A stretch of 64,000 nucleotides of DNA from Bathynomus jamesi (GCA_023014485.1 JAJOZX010000198.1:504501-568500), one strand, 5' to 3'. Counted from the stretch's first letter, positions 54,016 through 64,000 are shown. Notes: generated by a model not told the origin, from the letters alone. Translations and numbers: made by a program.

Positions 54016-54847
54016 GCTCTTAATTAATTAAAAAACAAAAAACAAAAAACGAGCGTTTGGAAATTTTGGAAATTAATAAATTACAACGTAGGTCTACCGC
54101 GTGCTTATTGTGCCGTCACCTGCGCAAACCCGCAAAAATGTTCCTGAAACGCAGAAACAGGTTCTTGTAACACAAATTTATACTAAATGAATATATAATT
54201 AAGCTACCGACGAAAGCTCTGTAAATGAAAAAGTATTACTAAAACTTATCTGTCCGCTATTCGACCGACTGTTTTTTTCCGTTTTTCCTTTTTCCCATGG
54301 TGGGTGACCACACTCTACTTAATTCCCTGAAAGAAAGGAAAATGAACCTTATGAAAGCAGGTTTTCTGATAGATTTGAAAAACTAAAACAGCAAACCAAG
54401 GGAATTTCAACCTTATGAAACCTCGGTTAGTAATAGATTCGGGAAACAAACAAGGCAAGCCACGTGCACTAGCCTTGGTTTAATTAAATAATATAGTAAT
54501 GAATAAAGTCAATAAATGAAATATATTCGTTAATGAATAATTAGTAACACGAAGTAATTTAGTTAAGAATGCACCAAACACTATTTATTTTTTTTTTAAA
54601 GACACTTCAACGAAAACCACTTATTCAAATGGTAACACTGGACACTCGATAAAACACGGTTTGTATTTCTTTTATTTCGACTAGAAAGTCCAACGTACAG
54701 TATGTAGAGCAATGGTGAAAAATCGATTTTCTTCACAAAGAACCTTTACCAAGTTTCTTCTTAAAATGATACATTTCGGGAAGCTAACCGAATATTTATA
54801 GGTCATCGTAAGACGTATTTATCATTTTTCAACATGTATTTAACCCT
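54016..54847. other. Probable LINE 5' region; no gene seen
   Basis: Non-coding sequence between the ORF1 start and element C. It could hold the LINE 5' untranslated region, but no boundary is visible. Confidence 0.4.
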
Positions 54848-55071
54848 TCTTCAGTAGGGTGCCACACTCTATAGGGGCAGTTTTTAGAATTTGGAAATTT
54901 CGAATGGCCCTTAGTCATATTGTTTGGTTGGATGAGAAAACCCTAAATATGAAGTTTGAGCCCGATCGAAGTACATTTAGATGTTCCGCATCGACCGTTT
55001 CTGTTGTACCATGTGTTCGAAATAATGGATTTATCTGGGAAACCTGTAACCATGGCACTATTACATATATA

Positions 55072-55606
55072 CAGGGTTGAAAAAAACCATGGTTTTAAAA
55101 AAAAAAAAAACCAATGGTTTTAAAAAAAAAAAAAAAACTCAGATAACTCAATTAGGTACTGGTACTCAGAAATTAGAATTGCTGACTGTCTCATTTTTTA
55201 ATTGGAAGATGTTAGATGTAAGAAGTGCTAACTTCACAAAAATGAAAATAAACCTAATAACAACATTTATATTTGTAGCTACATGCGTTTATAATGTAAT
55301 TGATACAGGTAACTTCAATCCTTTTATGTGCAATGCCACTATTAAATAGGCCTGCTAGTGCAAGGTAGCTATATTATATACTACCGTACATACTAGGCTA
55401 CCCTGAACTGATGGTTTTTAGGTCTTATCAATATAAATATAAGTTTTAGTTTTAGAGCTATTAGTTTATGAATTAAATAATTTGTGTTGTAAAAATTGAA
55501 ATTATAAAAAAACAAAAAAACCCAGAAAAACATGTTTTTTTTAAATGGTTTAAACCATGGTTTAAACCAATGGTTTAAACCATTTGGGTTAAACCAGCCA
55601 ACCCTG
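55072..55606. mobile_element. hAT MITE nested in element C
   Basis: The ends CAGGGTTG and CAACCCTG are bounded by perfect 8-bp duplications CATATATA (55064-55071, 55607-55614). Subterminal regions repeat ACCATGGTTT and TGGTTTAAACCA, with A-runs on the left. The CAGGG terminus and 8-bp duplication fit the hAT consensus. No coding capacity. Confidence 0.88.
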
Positions 55607-55695
55607 CATATATATTGCTATAATTTATGCATTTCATAAATTTAAATATTTATAATTAATATTTGCTTCTCATTGTATATATTTTCACTACTTTT

Positions 55696-55701
55696 CAGCA
55701 T
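55696..55701 (+). other. Acceptor-like site upstream of the element C gene
   Basis: CACTACTTTTCAG ends near 55698, about 110 bp before the ATG. Elements A and B also have a pyrimidine-rich ...CAG shortly upstream of their first coding exon, so a spliced 5' untranslated exon is likely in the family. Confidence 0.4.
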
Positions 55702-55806
55702 TGAGATCTGGCAACAGCGCAACGCCGGGTTAGTGTGGTGAGTCACACTGTCACAGTCTTCAGTCAATCAGTCTCCTTCACGCATTCAACGCGTGATCAT
55801 CTCGTG

Positions 55807-57999
55807 ATGGCTACCGCAAGCTCACTGAGATCCAAGACCGAGATATGGCTAATCGGACACGCCAACCCAAGCCCCCTAACGGGAAACAGGTTACCTTCAA
55901 ATGGTGAAGTGCTTCGCCGGTTTATACAGTTTCATAAGGTGCAAAAACAACTTCTAGCCGAGGCGGCGCGTAATGTGATCGTCGAGGTGTATACTTTCTG
56001 GGCTATGGCCAGAATCCCGACCATGACCTCCAAAAGCGCCGCGCGAAAACTGCTTAGACTTTACGACAATTGGCAGGCACTGCAGCGCAGCCGGAAGCGG
56101 TCCGGCGCCACAGGTGAGGCAGCCAGGGCGGCCTTCACCGAGGGACTCGATGACATTTTTGACGTGGCTCTCGACAACGCCCTCTCCGTCATCACCATCC
56201 AGGAGGATCGCGACTTCCTTCTTGCTCAACGCGAAAAGGGTCGCCGTGGTGTCATGTCCGGGGTGGACAAAATCCTCACTGGAATTGAGCAACGTGCATC
56301 CGCGCGTGAAGCTGCCAAAGAAAGGCAACGCCAAAAGCAATCAGAGCAATCACTGGCAACAGCAACCCTTACATCATCAAACTCGTCGTCGTCGCCTAAT
56401 TGCTCGACAGAAGAGGAAACCAATCCACCTACAAAGCGCCGTCGCAAAAAGAACATTATGACTCAAGACCTAGCGTCGGCACTGGACCGGACCAAAACAA
56501 GCAACCGTGGAGCCGTTCAACTCATGAAAGCAGCTGCTTCCAGTCTGGATATTCAAGACACAGATGAACTGGCTCTCAGTCACGAGACGATTCGGCGTTG
56601 GCGATTGCGTCATCGAGGGGAAATCGCCAAAGAAGTGAAGATGACGTTCGATCCCAGTGTCCCGCTCATCGTTCACTGGGACGGGAAGATGGTCTCCGAC
56701 TTCAGCGGCAAGAAGGTCGATCGCCTCGCCATAGTCGTGTCCGGCGACGGCGTCGACAAACTTCTCTCCGTGCCGAAGCTGCCTGCTGGAACTGGTCGCG
56801 CCCAAGCAGATGCTGTGCTGAACTCGTTGGATGACTGGGGAATCGCTGATCGTGTCGTCGGGCTCTCCTTTGACACGACAGCTGCCAACACGGGCGTCGT
56901 TTCGGGCGCTTGCGTCTTCATCGAGCAGGGCCTTCACCGCCAGCTGCTGAACCTGGCCTGTCGGCACCACATGCTAGAATTGGTGGCAGAGAAAGCCTTC
57001 ATCGAGTGCATGGGCCCCTCCTCTGGTCCTGACATTAAACTGTTCTCGCGACTGAAGGAGCGCTGGCAATCCGTCTGCACCGACCAATTCAGCGCCATCT
57101 CCAAGGAAGACCTTACTAAGCCGCTGCTCAAGGCGCGAGACGATCTGATCGCGCGTTTCAAGGGTCACATCACCAAGGGCCAGCCGCGGGACGACTACCG
57201 AGAGCTCCTGGAGCTGGCGATCATAGCGCTTGGAGGCGTCCCCCAGCGAGGTGTGCGCTTCATGCGGGGCGCACTCCACCGCGCCCGGTGGATGGCCAAA
57301 GTGATATACGCCATCAAGCTCCACCTCTTCCGGCAGCAGCTCCCCATTAAGGCTCGCGAGGCCCGGGGCATCCTGCGCTTCGTAAACTTTGCGCTGCTGG
57401 TTTACATTCCGGCCTGGTTTACGGCGCCCCTTCCCGCCGCTGCCCCTCGAACTGACCTGGCGATGCTCAAGGCGCTGGTTGACTACGACAAGGTGGACAA
57501 GGACGTGTCCAAGGCTACCTCCCCTGTGTTTCGACGACATCTCTGGTACCTGAGTGAACACCTGGCCGCCCTCGCTCTCTTCGATGACGACACTCCGCTG
57601 GAGGAGAAGAGTCGAATTGCGACGGCCATCAAGGATGTCGAGGGCACCGAGGAGCCACCCAAGCGCATTGCCCTGGACGTCTGCCCGGAGGAGCTCGAGC
57701 GAAAGACAGTCGCAGACTTTTGCACGACATCCAGCACGCTTCTTTTCGAGCGGCTCGCGATCAATACTTCTTTCCTAGAGTTGGAGCCGGCTACCTGGTC
57801 GAACAATGCGTCCTACCTGGCGGGGAAACGCCGTGTCTCTACGTTGAGCGTTGTCAATGTCCGGGCGGAGCGAGGGGTCGCGCTGATGCAGAACTACAAT
57901 CTCGCACTCACCAAGGACGAGGAGCAACGGCAGTACTTGATGCAAGTCGTTGAGAAGCACCGCAAAGAGCACCCGAGCGCCCGCAGCGGAAATCCTTAA
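55807..57999 (+). CDS. hAT-like transposase family protein, intact copy C
   Basis: A 730-residue single-exon ORF. I chose ATG 55807 (MATASSLRSK) because copies A and B begin the same way; an in-frame GTG at 55735 is less likely. The N-terminal 170 residues hold conserved EIWLIG, FWAMARIP and EDRDFLLAQREKGRRG. A basic/Ser-rich linker with PTKRRRKKN (possible nuclear signal) follows. The catalytic-like core has Asp292 in VHWDGK, Asp356 in SFDTTAANTG, Cys385-x-x-His388 in CRHH, Arg494-Trp495 in HRARWM and Glu688 in RAERGVALMQ. Spacings of 64 (D to D) and 332 (D to E) are close to the housefly hAT transposase Hermes (D180, D248, E572). No BED zinc finger is visible. Inferred role: transposition of its own and related non-autonomous elements. 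Confidence 0.82.
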   Translation: MATASSLRSKTEIWLIGHANPSPLTGNRLPSNGEVLRRFIQFHKVQKQLLAEAARNVIVEVYTFWAMARIPTMTSKSAARKLLRLYDNWQALQRSRKRSGATGEAARAAFTEGLDDIFDVALDNALSVITIQEDRDFLLAQREKGRRGVMSGVDKILTGIEQRASAREAAKERQRQKQSEQSLATATLTSSNSSSSPNCSTEEETNPPTKRRRKKNIMTQDLASALDRTKTSNRGAVQLMKAAASSLDIQDTDELALSHETIRRWRLRHRGEIAKEVKMTFDPSVPLIVHWDGKMVSDFSGKKVDRLAIVVSGDGVDKLLSVPKLPAGTGRAQADAVLNSLDDWGIADRVVGLSFDTTAANTGVVSGACVFIEQGLHRQLLNLACRHHMLELVAEKAFIECMGPSSGPDIKLFSRLKERWQSVCTDQFSAISKEDLTKPLLKARDDLIARFKGHITKGQPRDDYRELLELAIIALGGVPQRGVRFMRGALHRARWMAKVIYAIKLHLFRQQLPIKAREARGILRFVNFALLVYIPAWFTAPLPAAAPRTDLAMLKALVDYDKVDKDVSKATSPVFRRHLWYLSEHLAALALFDDDTPLEEKSRIATAIKDVEGTEEPPKRIALDVCPEELERKTVADFCTTSSTLLFERLAINTSFLELEPATWSNNASYLAGKRRVSTLSVVNVRAERGVALMQNYNLALTKDEEQRQYLMQVVEKHRKEHPSARSGNP

Positions 58000-58620
58000 C
58001 GGGTTTGGGAGTACTTTATGGTATATTTGAATTTGCTTCATTTTTATAGGGTGTTACTCCTATTAATCCTGTATAACAATGTATAATCGTATATACTTTA
58101 TTTCTTAGTTATTATTTTGATTTATATGGCCAGTAGGCTCAGTATATTACTATGATTAATACGGAATAAAATGTTTTTTATTTTAATAATATTAAGTTGT
58201 TTTGTTGCAATAAAATTGAAATTGATTTAATGATTTTGTATTATTAATAACATTACACACAGAGAATAGTATCCTGCTACCCAGGCATGGTGGGACAAGT
58301 TTATTCCAATTAATTATGAAATAATGTTGAACAATATTGTTAAGGTGTTTGCACTGTTTGCTAGTTGCGTATTGTGTTGTTATAAGCTGGTTGCCGGTTG
58401 GTGTGGTTTGGATTACAAAGCATAAACGTATTAAGGTGAAACTTTGAAAAAAAACTTTTGAACCGCGACAAAAATATTAATATAAAAAAAAATATTGGAG
58501 ATGGAATAAACTTAATGCTATGGAAATATAGCTGTGACTGTCCTCTACGCCATGGTATATGATAGCATTTATATTGACATTGTACATGTTACTTTACCCC
58601 TTGGAGCTGGAGCAATTTCT
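58000..58620. other. 3' non-coding part of element C
   Basis: AT-rich and without ORFs. AATAAA-like words (GGAATAAAATG near 58160, GCAATAAAATT near 58208) could serve as polyadenylation signals for the gene. Confidence 0.5.
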
Positions 58621-59030
58621 TGGAGAAACTCATTACTTCTGACACGTGGTACGCCAGAGATGGTCGATGCGGAACCCCTAAATATCCTTCAATTTGGCTA
58701 AAATTTCATATTCAGGGCTTTTTCACCCAACCTAACAATCCCACAAAGGGCCGTCCTAAAAATCAAAAAATGATTTTTATGTGGCACCCTATCTTCAGGT
58801 CAATTTTCATATCTTGATCTGATAATTTATACTTTAAGGGGCTTATTTTTAAATAGAAAATTTTCTATGTGACAGCTTTTTTCCGACGTGGTCATTTAAC
58901 CAGTAAAATGATCATATCATCAAATTTCCCAAACCTTTTAATCAGAATACTGTACTCCATTAAATTCTTTCTAACGATATAATTTTTTTGTTATTCATTG
59001 ATGCAGAAGTGAAAAACAAAAATATAAATA

Positions 59031-59032
<2 letters not shown>

Positions 59033-59099
<67 letters not shown>
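59033..59099. repeat. (TA)n microsatellite
   Basis: Long TA tract left of a hAT MITE. Confidence 0.95.
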
Positions 59100-59102
<3 letters not shown>

Positions 59103-59611
59103 TGGTGGACCGGATATCCGCATCCGCATCTGCGGATATTCGCATCATTTTTAACATCAGCATCCGCACTTCTGACTGCGGATGTTATGCGGATATTACC
59201 TCTAATAAATTATGCAATTTACAATTAAATTAGCTTATAAAGTAGCTTATAAGGCCCAGTCATGCACATTTCATGTAAAGTATTAATTATTAATGAACAA
59301 ACAAATATATAAACCTCAAAATATAAATATCATTAAATCAACAAACACTGCCTGTGCCGCTGTGCGTACTCCACTGTGGCTGAAACTTTTGAGAAAGTTA
59401 TTATTTTTATCATAATGAAAACATTAATATTAATTTTAACTCTTATGCATTACCTGCCATAATAGTAATATCACGAAATTTGAAAAATTGTCATATATTC
59501 ATAATTCTATATTACAGTATATTGATAGATTAACTAAATATCCGCATCCGCGGATATTGAAATTAAAGATCCGCATCCGCAGATGTTGTAAAACTGACAT
59601 CCGGTCCACCA

Positions 59612-59614
<3 letters not shown>
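59100..59614. mobile_element. hAT-type MITE with GCGGAT subterminal motifs
   Basis: The ends TAGTGGTGGACCGGATATCC and GACATCCGGTCCACCACTA are inverted copies. Both sides carry multiple ATCCGC/GCGGAT words (for example CCGCATCCGCATCTGCGGAT), typical of subterminal transposase-binding sites. It lies in (TA)n, so ATATATAT is a possible 8-bp duplication. No ORF. Confidence 0.85.
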
Positions 59615-59662
<48 letters not shown>

Positions 59663-59664
59663 TA
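59615..59664. repeat. (TA)n microsatellite
   Basis: TA tract right of the MITE. Confidence 0.95.
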
Positions 59665-60213
59665 ATTCCAACAGAAACGATTATTTAGTCATTGTGACGT
59701 ATGTAGTGAGGAAATGGCGAAAAACTTACATTTTTGTATTTATATAATTAATATTTCAACCACAAAGTATCTTTTACAAATAATAGTTCATCATTTATTG
59801 TGAAAATACCGTAAATAAAAAGGTTAAAAAATTTCTGTCTGCGGCCGTACTGTACATGTAATAGAGGCCTGTAATATTAAATTTATTTCCAAGAAGGAGT
59901 AATACTACAGTGCCTCACAAGGATTTTCGATATTCTTTCCTTTCCTAACAGTAAAAGGGGACAGTAATCCAATTTCGGATATCTTTTCAAGTCTTCTTAA
60001 AATTCGAGTCCATTTGTGATGGGAAAAAAACGTCTACGAGGAACATTTAGACGCCGGAGTTTTGAATTTATACTATCTGATCTTATTTGATATTTTAGAT
60101 ACTGCCTTTTACCTTTGTGAAAAACAGAGATACGTGAAGAACGCCCTTGTCACATATAAAGCAGAAATGTACTTAAGAAAATGATTATATTAGTATATAT
60201 ACTGTATAAAATG

Positions 60214-60218
<5 letters not shown>
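59665..60218. other. No gene seen
   Basis: AT-rich spacer without a supportable feature. Confidence 0.5.

Positions 60219-60282
<64 letters not shown>
60219..60282. repeat. (TA)n microsatellite
   Basis: Long TA tract. Confidence 0.95.
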
Positions 60283-60286
<4 letters not shown>

Positions 60287-60649
60287 TGGTCCTCAGTTAT
60301 AGGGTGACAGAAAATATTTTCGAACTTTTGAACTTGGAACCCTGCATTTTGTTCAATATCCCCAGAAACCTCAGTGATTCACTTTTCATAAAAACGATGA
60401 ATGTTTAGGGGTTCGCAAAGGGGTTGAAATTTCCTTCATTACACGAATAATGGGGCAATGCTAGCAATTACGTACAACATATCAAATCCAAATTATCAAG
60501 ATTTCTCTTCATATTATTTAAACTAAAAAAAAGACCCTTCCTCAAAACGTACTCCTTATCCTATATTATTCCTTCATCCATTTACATTTATTATATTGCA
60601 TCACAACATGACGTAACCAAAAGCAATATATAAAACATCCTTTGGAAGT

Positions 60650-61038
60650 AATTCGTAAAAAATGTATGCGAACTCTCTCGAATAATGACAACAGACAAAG
60701 TTACACTTCCCCCAATATTTAAAGAGCTAAATATTTTAAAACTAAATGACTTTCCAGATTCAATGTTGCTGTCAATATGTTCAAAGTTATCAACAAAAAT
60801 CGACATACGTCACCCATTCAAAGAGCAATCACACGCCCATCAACTTCATCATTGTTATAACACCAAACTGCACAATGATTTTATACACAAACCTAACTAT
60901 ACAATAGAAACTGCAGGAAATGCACTCCCTTTCAAGGGAGCAGATGTATGGAATGCAATTCCCATGCATATCAGGCAAACTTCATCACTAAATGTACTTC
61001 GTAAATCACTAAAAAAACATTTCATTAGCTCCTACTGA
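60650..61038 (+). pseudogene. LINE ORF2, extreme C-terminus
   Basis: An open 117-codon frame with PPIFKELNILKLNDF, a His/Thr-rich middle (HHCYNTKLHNDFI), then FKGADVWNAIPMHIRQTSS and LRKSLKKHFISSY. This is the pattern of the C-terminal domain after the reverse transcriptase in CR1/Rex-type LINEs (G-x-x-x-W-N-x-x-P). The reverse transcriptase itself is absent, so it is a 5'-truncated copy. Confidence 0.7.
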
Positions 61039-61841
61039 TGTATAAATTCACTACTGACATTTTGACCATCGTAGTCAATTTTGTAATCAACTATTTCAAA
61101 TATGCTAAATTTCTTAAGTACTTTTAATTTCGTAATCTATTCTTTTTCTATATTTTTTTTATTAACCATCTTTATTTTCCACTAAATATACAATAAATCA
61201 TTTAATTTAAAATTATGTAACATTTTATAAACCCTGTAAACTTTAAATAAAATAAATAGTTCAGTTTCCAAATTATTTATGTCATTGTCAATTGTAAAAA
61301 TGCTATATATATTTTATCAATAAAGGTTATTCACTATTCAGTATTTACTATTATTATTATTATTATTATTATTTTTATTGTCACTATTACTATTACTTGC
61401 CACTTCACTATTTTTATTAATAAATAAGCTAAATGTCATTATTTTTGTGTAAAAGGCAGCCATGCTTCCAAGGGCATATTCAGGTGAGAGTACTGTGAAT
61501 AGATTAATGTCCTAACAAACGCCTAAAAATTTTATTGTTTTCTGAGTAAAGTTTGAATATGAATTTTAATTTAAATTTTAACTAATGCTTCTTCCTTATT
61601 CATCTTGTAATGTGATATTTGTGATAAGTATTTTTCAATGAGACATTTCCAAAAGGAAACTGTGGGTAAATTCTAATGCTTCACATCGTACGTTTGGCAG
61701 AGTTTGTGGATTAAAATGTTATACTTCTGAAATTCATAGACTTGGTTCCAGGCAACGAACCTGACTATCTCCATTTTCCAATTGTTCTTGAACGTGTAAA
61801 TATCAGATTTTATTCGATTTCTTACACATGCTTAGCCAATC
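61039..61841. other. LINE 3' region or spacer; no gene
   Basis: AT-rich, with (ATT)n near 61348-61375. It may include the LINE 3' tail. Confidence 0.45.
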
Positions 61842-62330
61842 ATGGCTAGTGCTAGTGCTAATATGCATTCCAAGAAAAACATTTGGTTGATTGGCACGAC
61901 ATCGTCCCATATTCTGGGAAATAAATTTCCTCCAAGATACGCTAAAATCGGCACCATATTCGACATTAGTTAAATGTGCAATAAGGAGTTGTGTTCATCA
62001 TAAACTTAATTATGCTTATTTCCCGGAAGTCTGCTCGTTTGTATTTTAGCTCTGTCCGCTTAATTGCATTTACTTAATAATACGTTACAAACAAACAGTA
62101 AAAATGGGGCTCTCAAAAGATTCCTCACTTTCTGGAAGCCAAGTGTACGCGTACTGTGAATCTCGAAGACCCTTCTGAAAATTTTCAAAGAACCCAGAAT
62201 ATCAGATCAGACTTGAAAACTCTCATTAAGATATAGAAAAATAAAACTGAACCGCAAGTGCTGAAAAGTTTAGTGAGAAAAATTAAAAAAGCTACGAAGA
62301 CGCCATCCTTTCGGTCTAATAACTGGAGAA
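61842..62330 (+). pseudogene. hAT-like family N-terminal fragment (E)
   Basis: ATG 61842 opens 43 codons, MASASANMHSKKNIWLIG then HILGNKFPPRYAK, matching the starts of copies A (YLLG...GSKLPS) and C (EIWLIG...GNRLPS). Further decayed similarity follows near 62110-62330 (FLTFWKPSVRVL, comparable to FWAMARIP). No terminal repeats found. It is a fifth trace of the family in the window. Confidence 0.55.
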
Positions 62331-62546
62331 AAATCCCTAGCACAATGTCCAACATCGCTAATATCAGAAAAGTAAAAAATGGTTACCTCTGAACCACCAA
62401 AACTTATATTTTCAAGATACCATTTAGTTTCGAGTAATGAAATTCGGTACTCAGGGTCTTTAAATAATGTTCCAGAACCCTGGAACTATGGTTCCATAGC
62501 TGATGATTTTTACTTTCTTAAAAAAATTTTTTTTGGCATTTTAGAC

Positions 62547-62716
62547 CAGTGGTTCCCAACCTAGGGGTAAATTACCCCAATCGGGTAATGATAACTATTT
62601 TGTAGGGTAATGACATGCAATTTAGAAGTTACAAAAAATAATATCTAATAACTGGGGTAATGAAGCTGGATAAAATTGAGTTTGGGTAACCATACAAAAA
62701 AGGTTGTGAACCACTG
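62547..62716. mobile_element. Short hAT MITE
   Basis: The ends CAGTGGTTCCCAACC and GGTTGTGAACCACTG are inverted copies, flanked by TTTTAGAC (62539-62546) and CTTTAGAC (62717-62724), an 8-bp duplication with one mismatch. GGGTAATGA words repeat internally. No ORF. Confidence 0.85.
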
Positions 62717-62724
62717 CTTTAGAC

Positions 62725-63319
62725 TGACGAAATGCAGTGTTCAAAATTATTAGGTGCAGTTAAAATTGAAGTAGAAAAATAATATTATTTAAAAAGTAGT
62801 TTGGTTTAGAAGTAGAGCCGATATTTAATTAGAATTTGGTTTGACTTCATGTGGAAAATTTTAAAAGGATTAATGTCAAGTAAATATCATTTTCTAAGTA
62901 TTCACTCTAAATAAATGCTTTGTTTAAATTAAATACAGAAATTTTTAGTATCAACAGGAAATAACATGGCTAATATGAAAATAAATTTTAAACAATAATT
63001 TGTTAATATTGATAAATTATTTATTTTATTTAGTTATTTGTTTAATTAAATCATAAATTATTTTAATGTCATTGTCACTGATTACTGAGGTCGATTACTT
63101 TTTAAAAGTTTGATTTACTTTATGTTAAATAATTGAAAGGAAGTTTACGGATCATTTGTTTAGTAAACAGAATTTAGTATGATTACTTTTTATATAATTT
63201 GTTTATTAAATAAAAATTAATATGATTATTTTAATGAATTGTTAATTAATTTGATTGTTCACTAAAAGGTTATAAAATTGATCATTGAGTATAACGATTA
63301 TTTATTTCAAAACAAAGAC
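62725..63319. other. No gene seen
   Basis: Very AT-rich DNA. A phrase like AAACAGAATTTAGTATG recalls the direct repeat inside the Polinton right part, but the match is short. Confidence 0.5.
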
Positions 63320-63342
63320 GAGAGAGAGAGAGAGAGAGAGAG
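63320..63342. repeat. (GA)n microsatellite
   Basis: Pure GA repeat. Confidence 0.95.
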
Positions 63343-63585
63343 AATTTTGGGTTTTTTAAAAGGTAACCAATCATGTAAAAGCTTACAATACGGCCTTTTC
63401 TCTTAGCCAATAGGAGAATGTATATAATATTTTGGGTTGAGTGCTTTTTTTTTCGCGGTGTATTTTCATACCAAGATTTCAGATTCCTTCCTTTTGTTAT
63501 AGGTGAAAGATGTGATAGACTCTAGTGCTAAATTATATAAAACAGTGGCCAAAAAATGTAATACCAATTATGTAAGTCCATTTGT

Positions 63586-63598
63586 CCTCTCTCTCTCT

Positions 63599-63631
<33 letters not shown>
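63586..63631. repeat. (CT)n microsatellite
   Basis: CT repeat, complementary to the (GA)n tract 240 bp upstream. Confidence 0.95.
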
Positions 63632-64000
63632 GTAGTCTAAATTAACAGGTAATCAAAAGCTCCCCACACGTAAATTAAAAAGTCTAAATAAAAAAACGTT
63701 TTTTGGAAAATGACTGTCTTTATTCTTCCCTGCCACGCTGTTATTTCGTATAGAGAATACCCGAAAATGGTAGAACAGCAATTTAATTAACACATAAAAA
63801 ATAACCATTACATTTTATTAAATTAATTATTATTAATATCATCTCCTAATTCTATACATAAGAGGATTAACACGTAAAACACCTCTGGACGAGAAAGCGT
63901 TATATGTTCGTTCAGGAGTGATGAAAGGTCGCCAAGTTGTTGTTAACTTTATCCTATCGTAGCATAATGAACAACACCCGTGTCTCCGAGTCAGAGGACC
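63632..64000. other. No gene seen
   Basis: No supportable feature up to the window end. Confidence 0.5.

Larger units (their letters stand above)
54855..58791 (+). mobile_element. hAT-like element C, apparently intact
   Basis: Diverged terminal inverted repeats of about 165 bp: left TAGGGTGCCACACTCTATAG, right complement beginning TAGGGTGCCACATAAAAATC, with shared inner words GGTTCCGCATCGACC/GATGTTCCGCATCGACC. Both sides carry the 7-bp direct repeat TCTTCAG (54848-54854, 58792-58798). The single gene 55807-57999 is open throughout. A hAT MITE (55072-55606) is nested upstream of it. Confidence 0.9.

Noticed and set aside
56114..57806. Other long frames overlapping the element C gene on both strands
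   Set aside because: Shadow frames of a GC-rich coding region; they lack the family motifs.
54855..58791. TA as the target duplication of the hAT-like elements
   Set aside because: TA flanks GGGTG at every end, but counting TA as part of the terminus reveals a perfect 7-bp repeat at C and a probable 8-bp one at B, which fits the protein type better.
58988..60408. Ile-Tyr repeat proteins
   Set aside because: Translations of (TA)n microsatellites.

Overview
The window is AT-rich eukaryotic DNA with no recognisable host gene. It is a dense, nested pile of transposable elements: Tc1/mariner, hAT-like and Polinton/Maverick DNA elements, CR1-like LINEs, tRNA- and 5S-type SINEs, MITEs, and many (TA)n, (CA)n and (GA)n tracts. 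The mix (a full Polinton, several mariner types, CR1 LINEs with esterase ORF1, degenerate TTAGG-like runs) suggests a metazoan, most likely an arthropod. The species cannot be named from this sequence.

Region by region. 0-7.9 kb: SINE, palindromes (one with two inverted tRNA-like sequences), two decayed mariners, a Tc1/Tc3-like remnant, and an array of inverted 34-37 bp units. 7.9-21.1 kb: hAT-like element A (decayed), a foldback mariner, a nearly intact mariner with an 8-bp-TSD MITE inside it, another mariner, then a LINE whose ORF1 carries zinc fingers and is split by hAT-like element B (five-exon gene). 21.1-25.8 kb: MITEs, SINEs and a foldback repeat. 25.86-44.79 kb: one Polinton with inverted ends and a TAGTTC target duplication. 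It holds pPolB, packaging ATPase, integrase with chromodomain, candidate minor capsid, major capsid, an adenain-like protease and unknown genes. Most are frameshifted, and a Tc1 element splits the major capsid gene. 44.8-48.2 kb: 5S-derived SINE, MITE, tRNA-SINE, mariner remnant. 48.2-54.0 kb: CR1-like LINE on the minus strand, split in ORF1 by hAT-like element D. 54.86-58.79 kb: hAT-like element C, with an uninterrupted 730-residue ORF. 58.8-64 kb: hAT MITEs, a LINE tail, an N-terminal fragment of the same hAT-like family, and AT-rich DNA.

The most notable finding is a family of mobile elements (A, B, C, D and fragment E) coding for a protein without a BED finger or an obvious textbook hAT signature, but with a D-D-CxxH-RW-E order whose spacing resembles hAT transposases. 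Termini begin TAGGGTG or TAGTGTG and, where readable, are flanked by 7-8 bp duplications. Element C looks intact and could be autonomous. It is much more GC-rich than its surroundings, and it lacks the four introns seen in B.

The other notable points are a 5S-derived SINE whose 3' tail matches the CR1 LINE 3' region in the same window, two MITEs sharing one inner palindrome, a mariner with Asp to Glu at its second catalytic position, and a Polinton polymerase with Asp to Glu in motif A.
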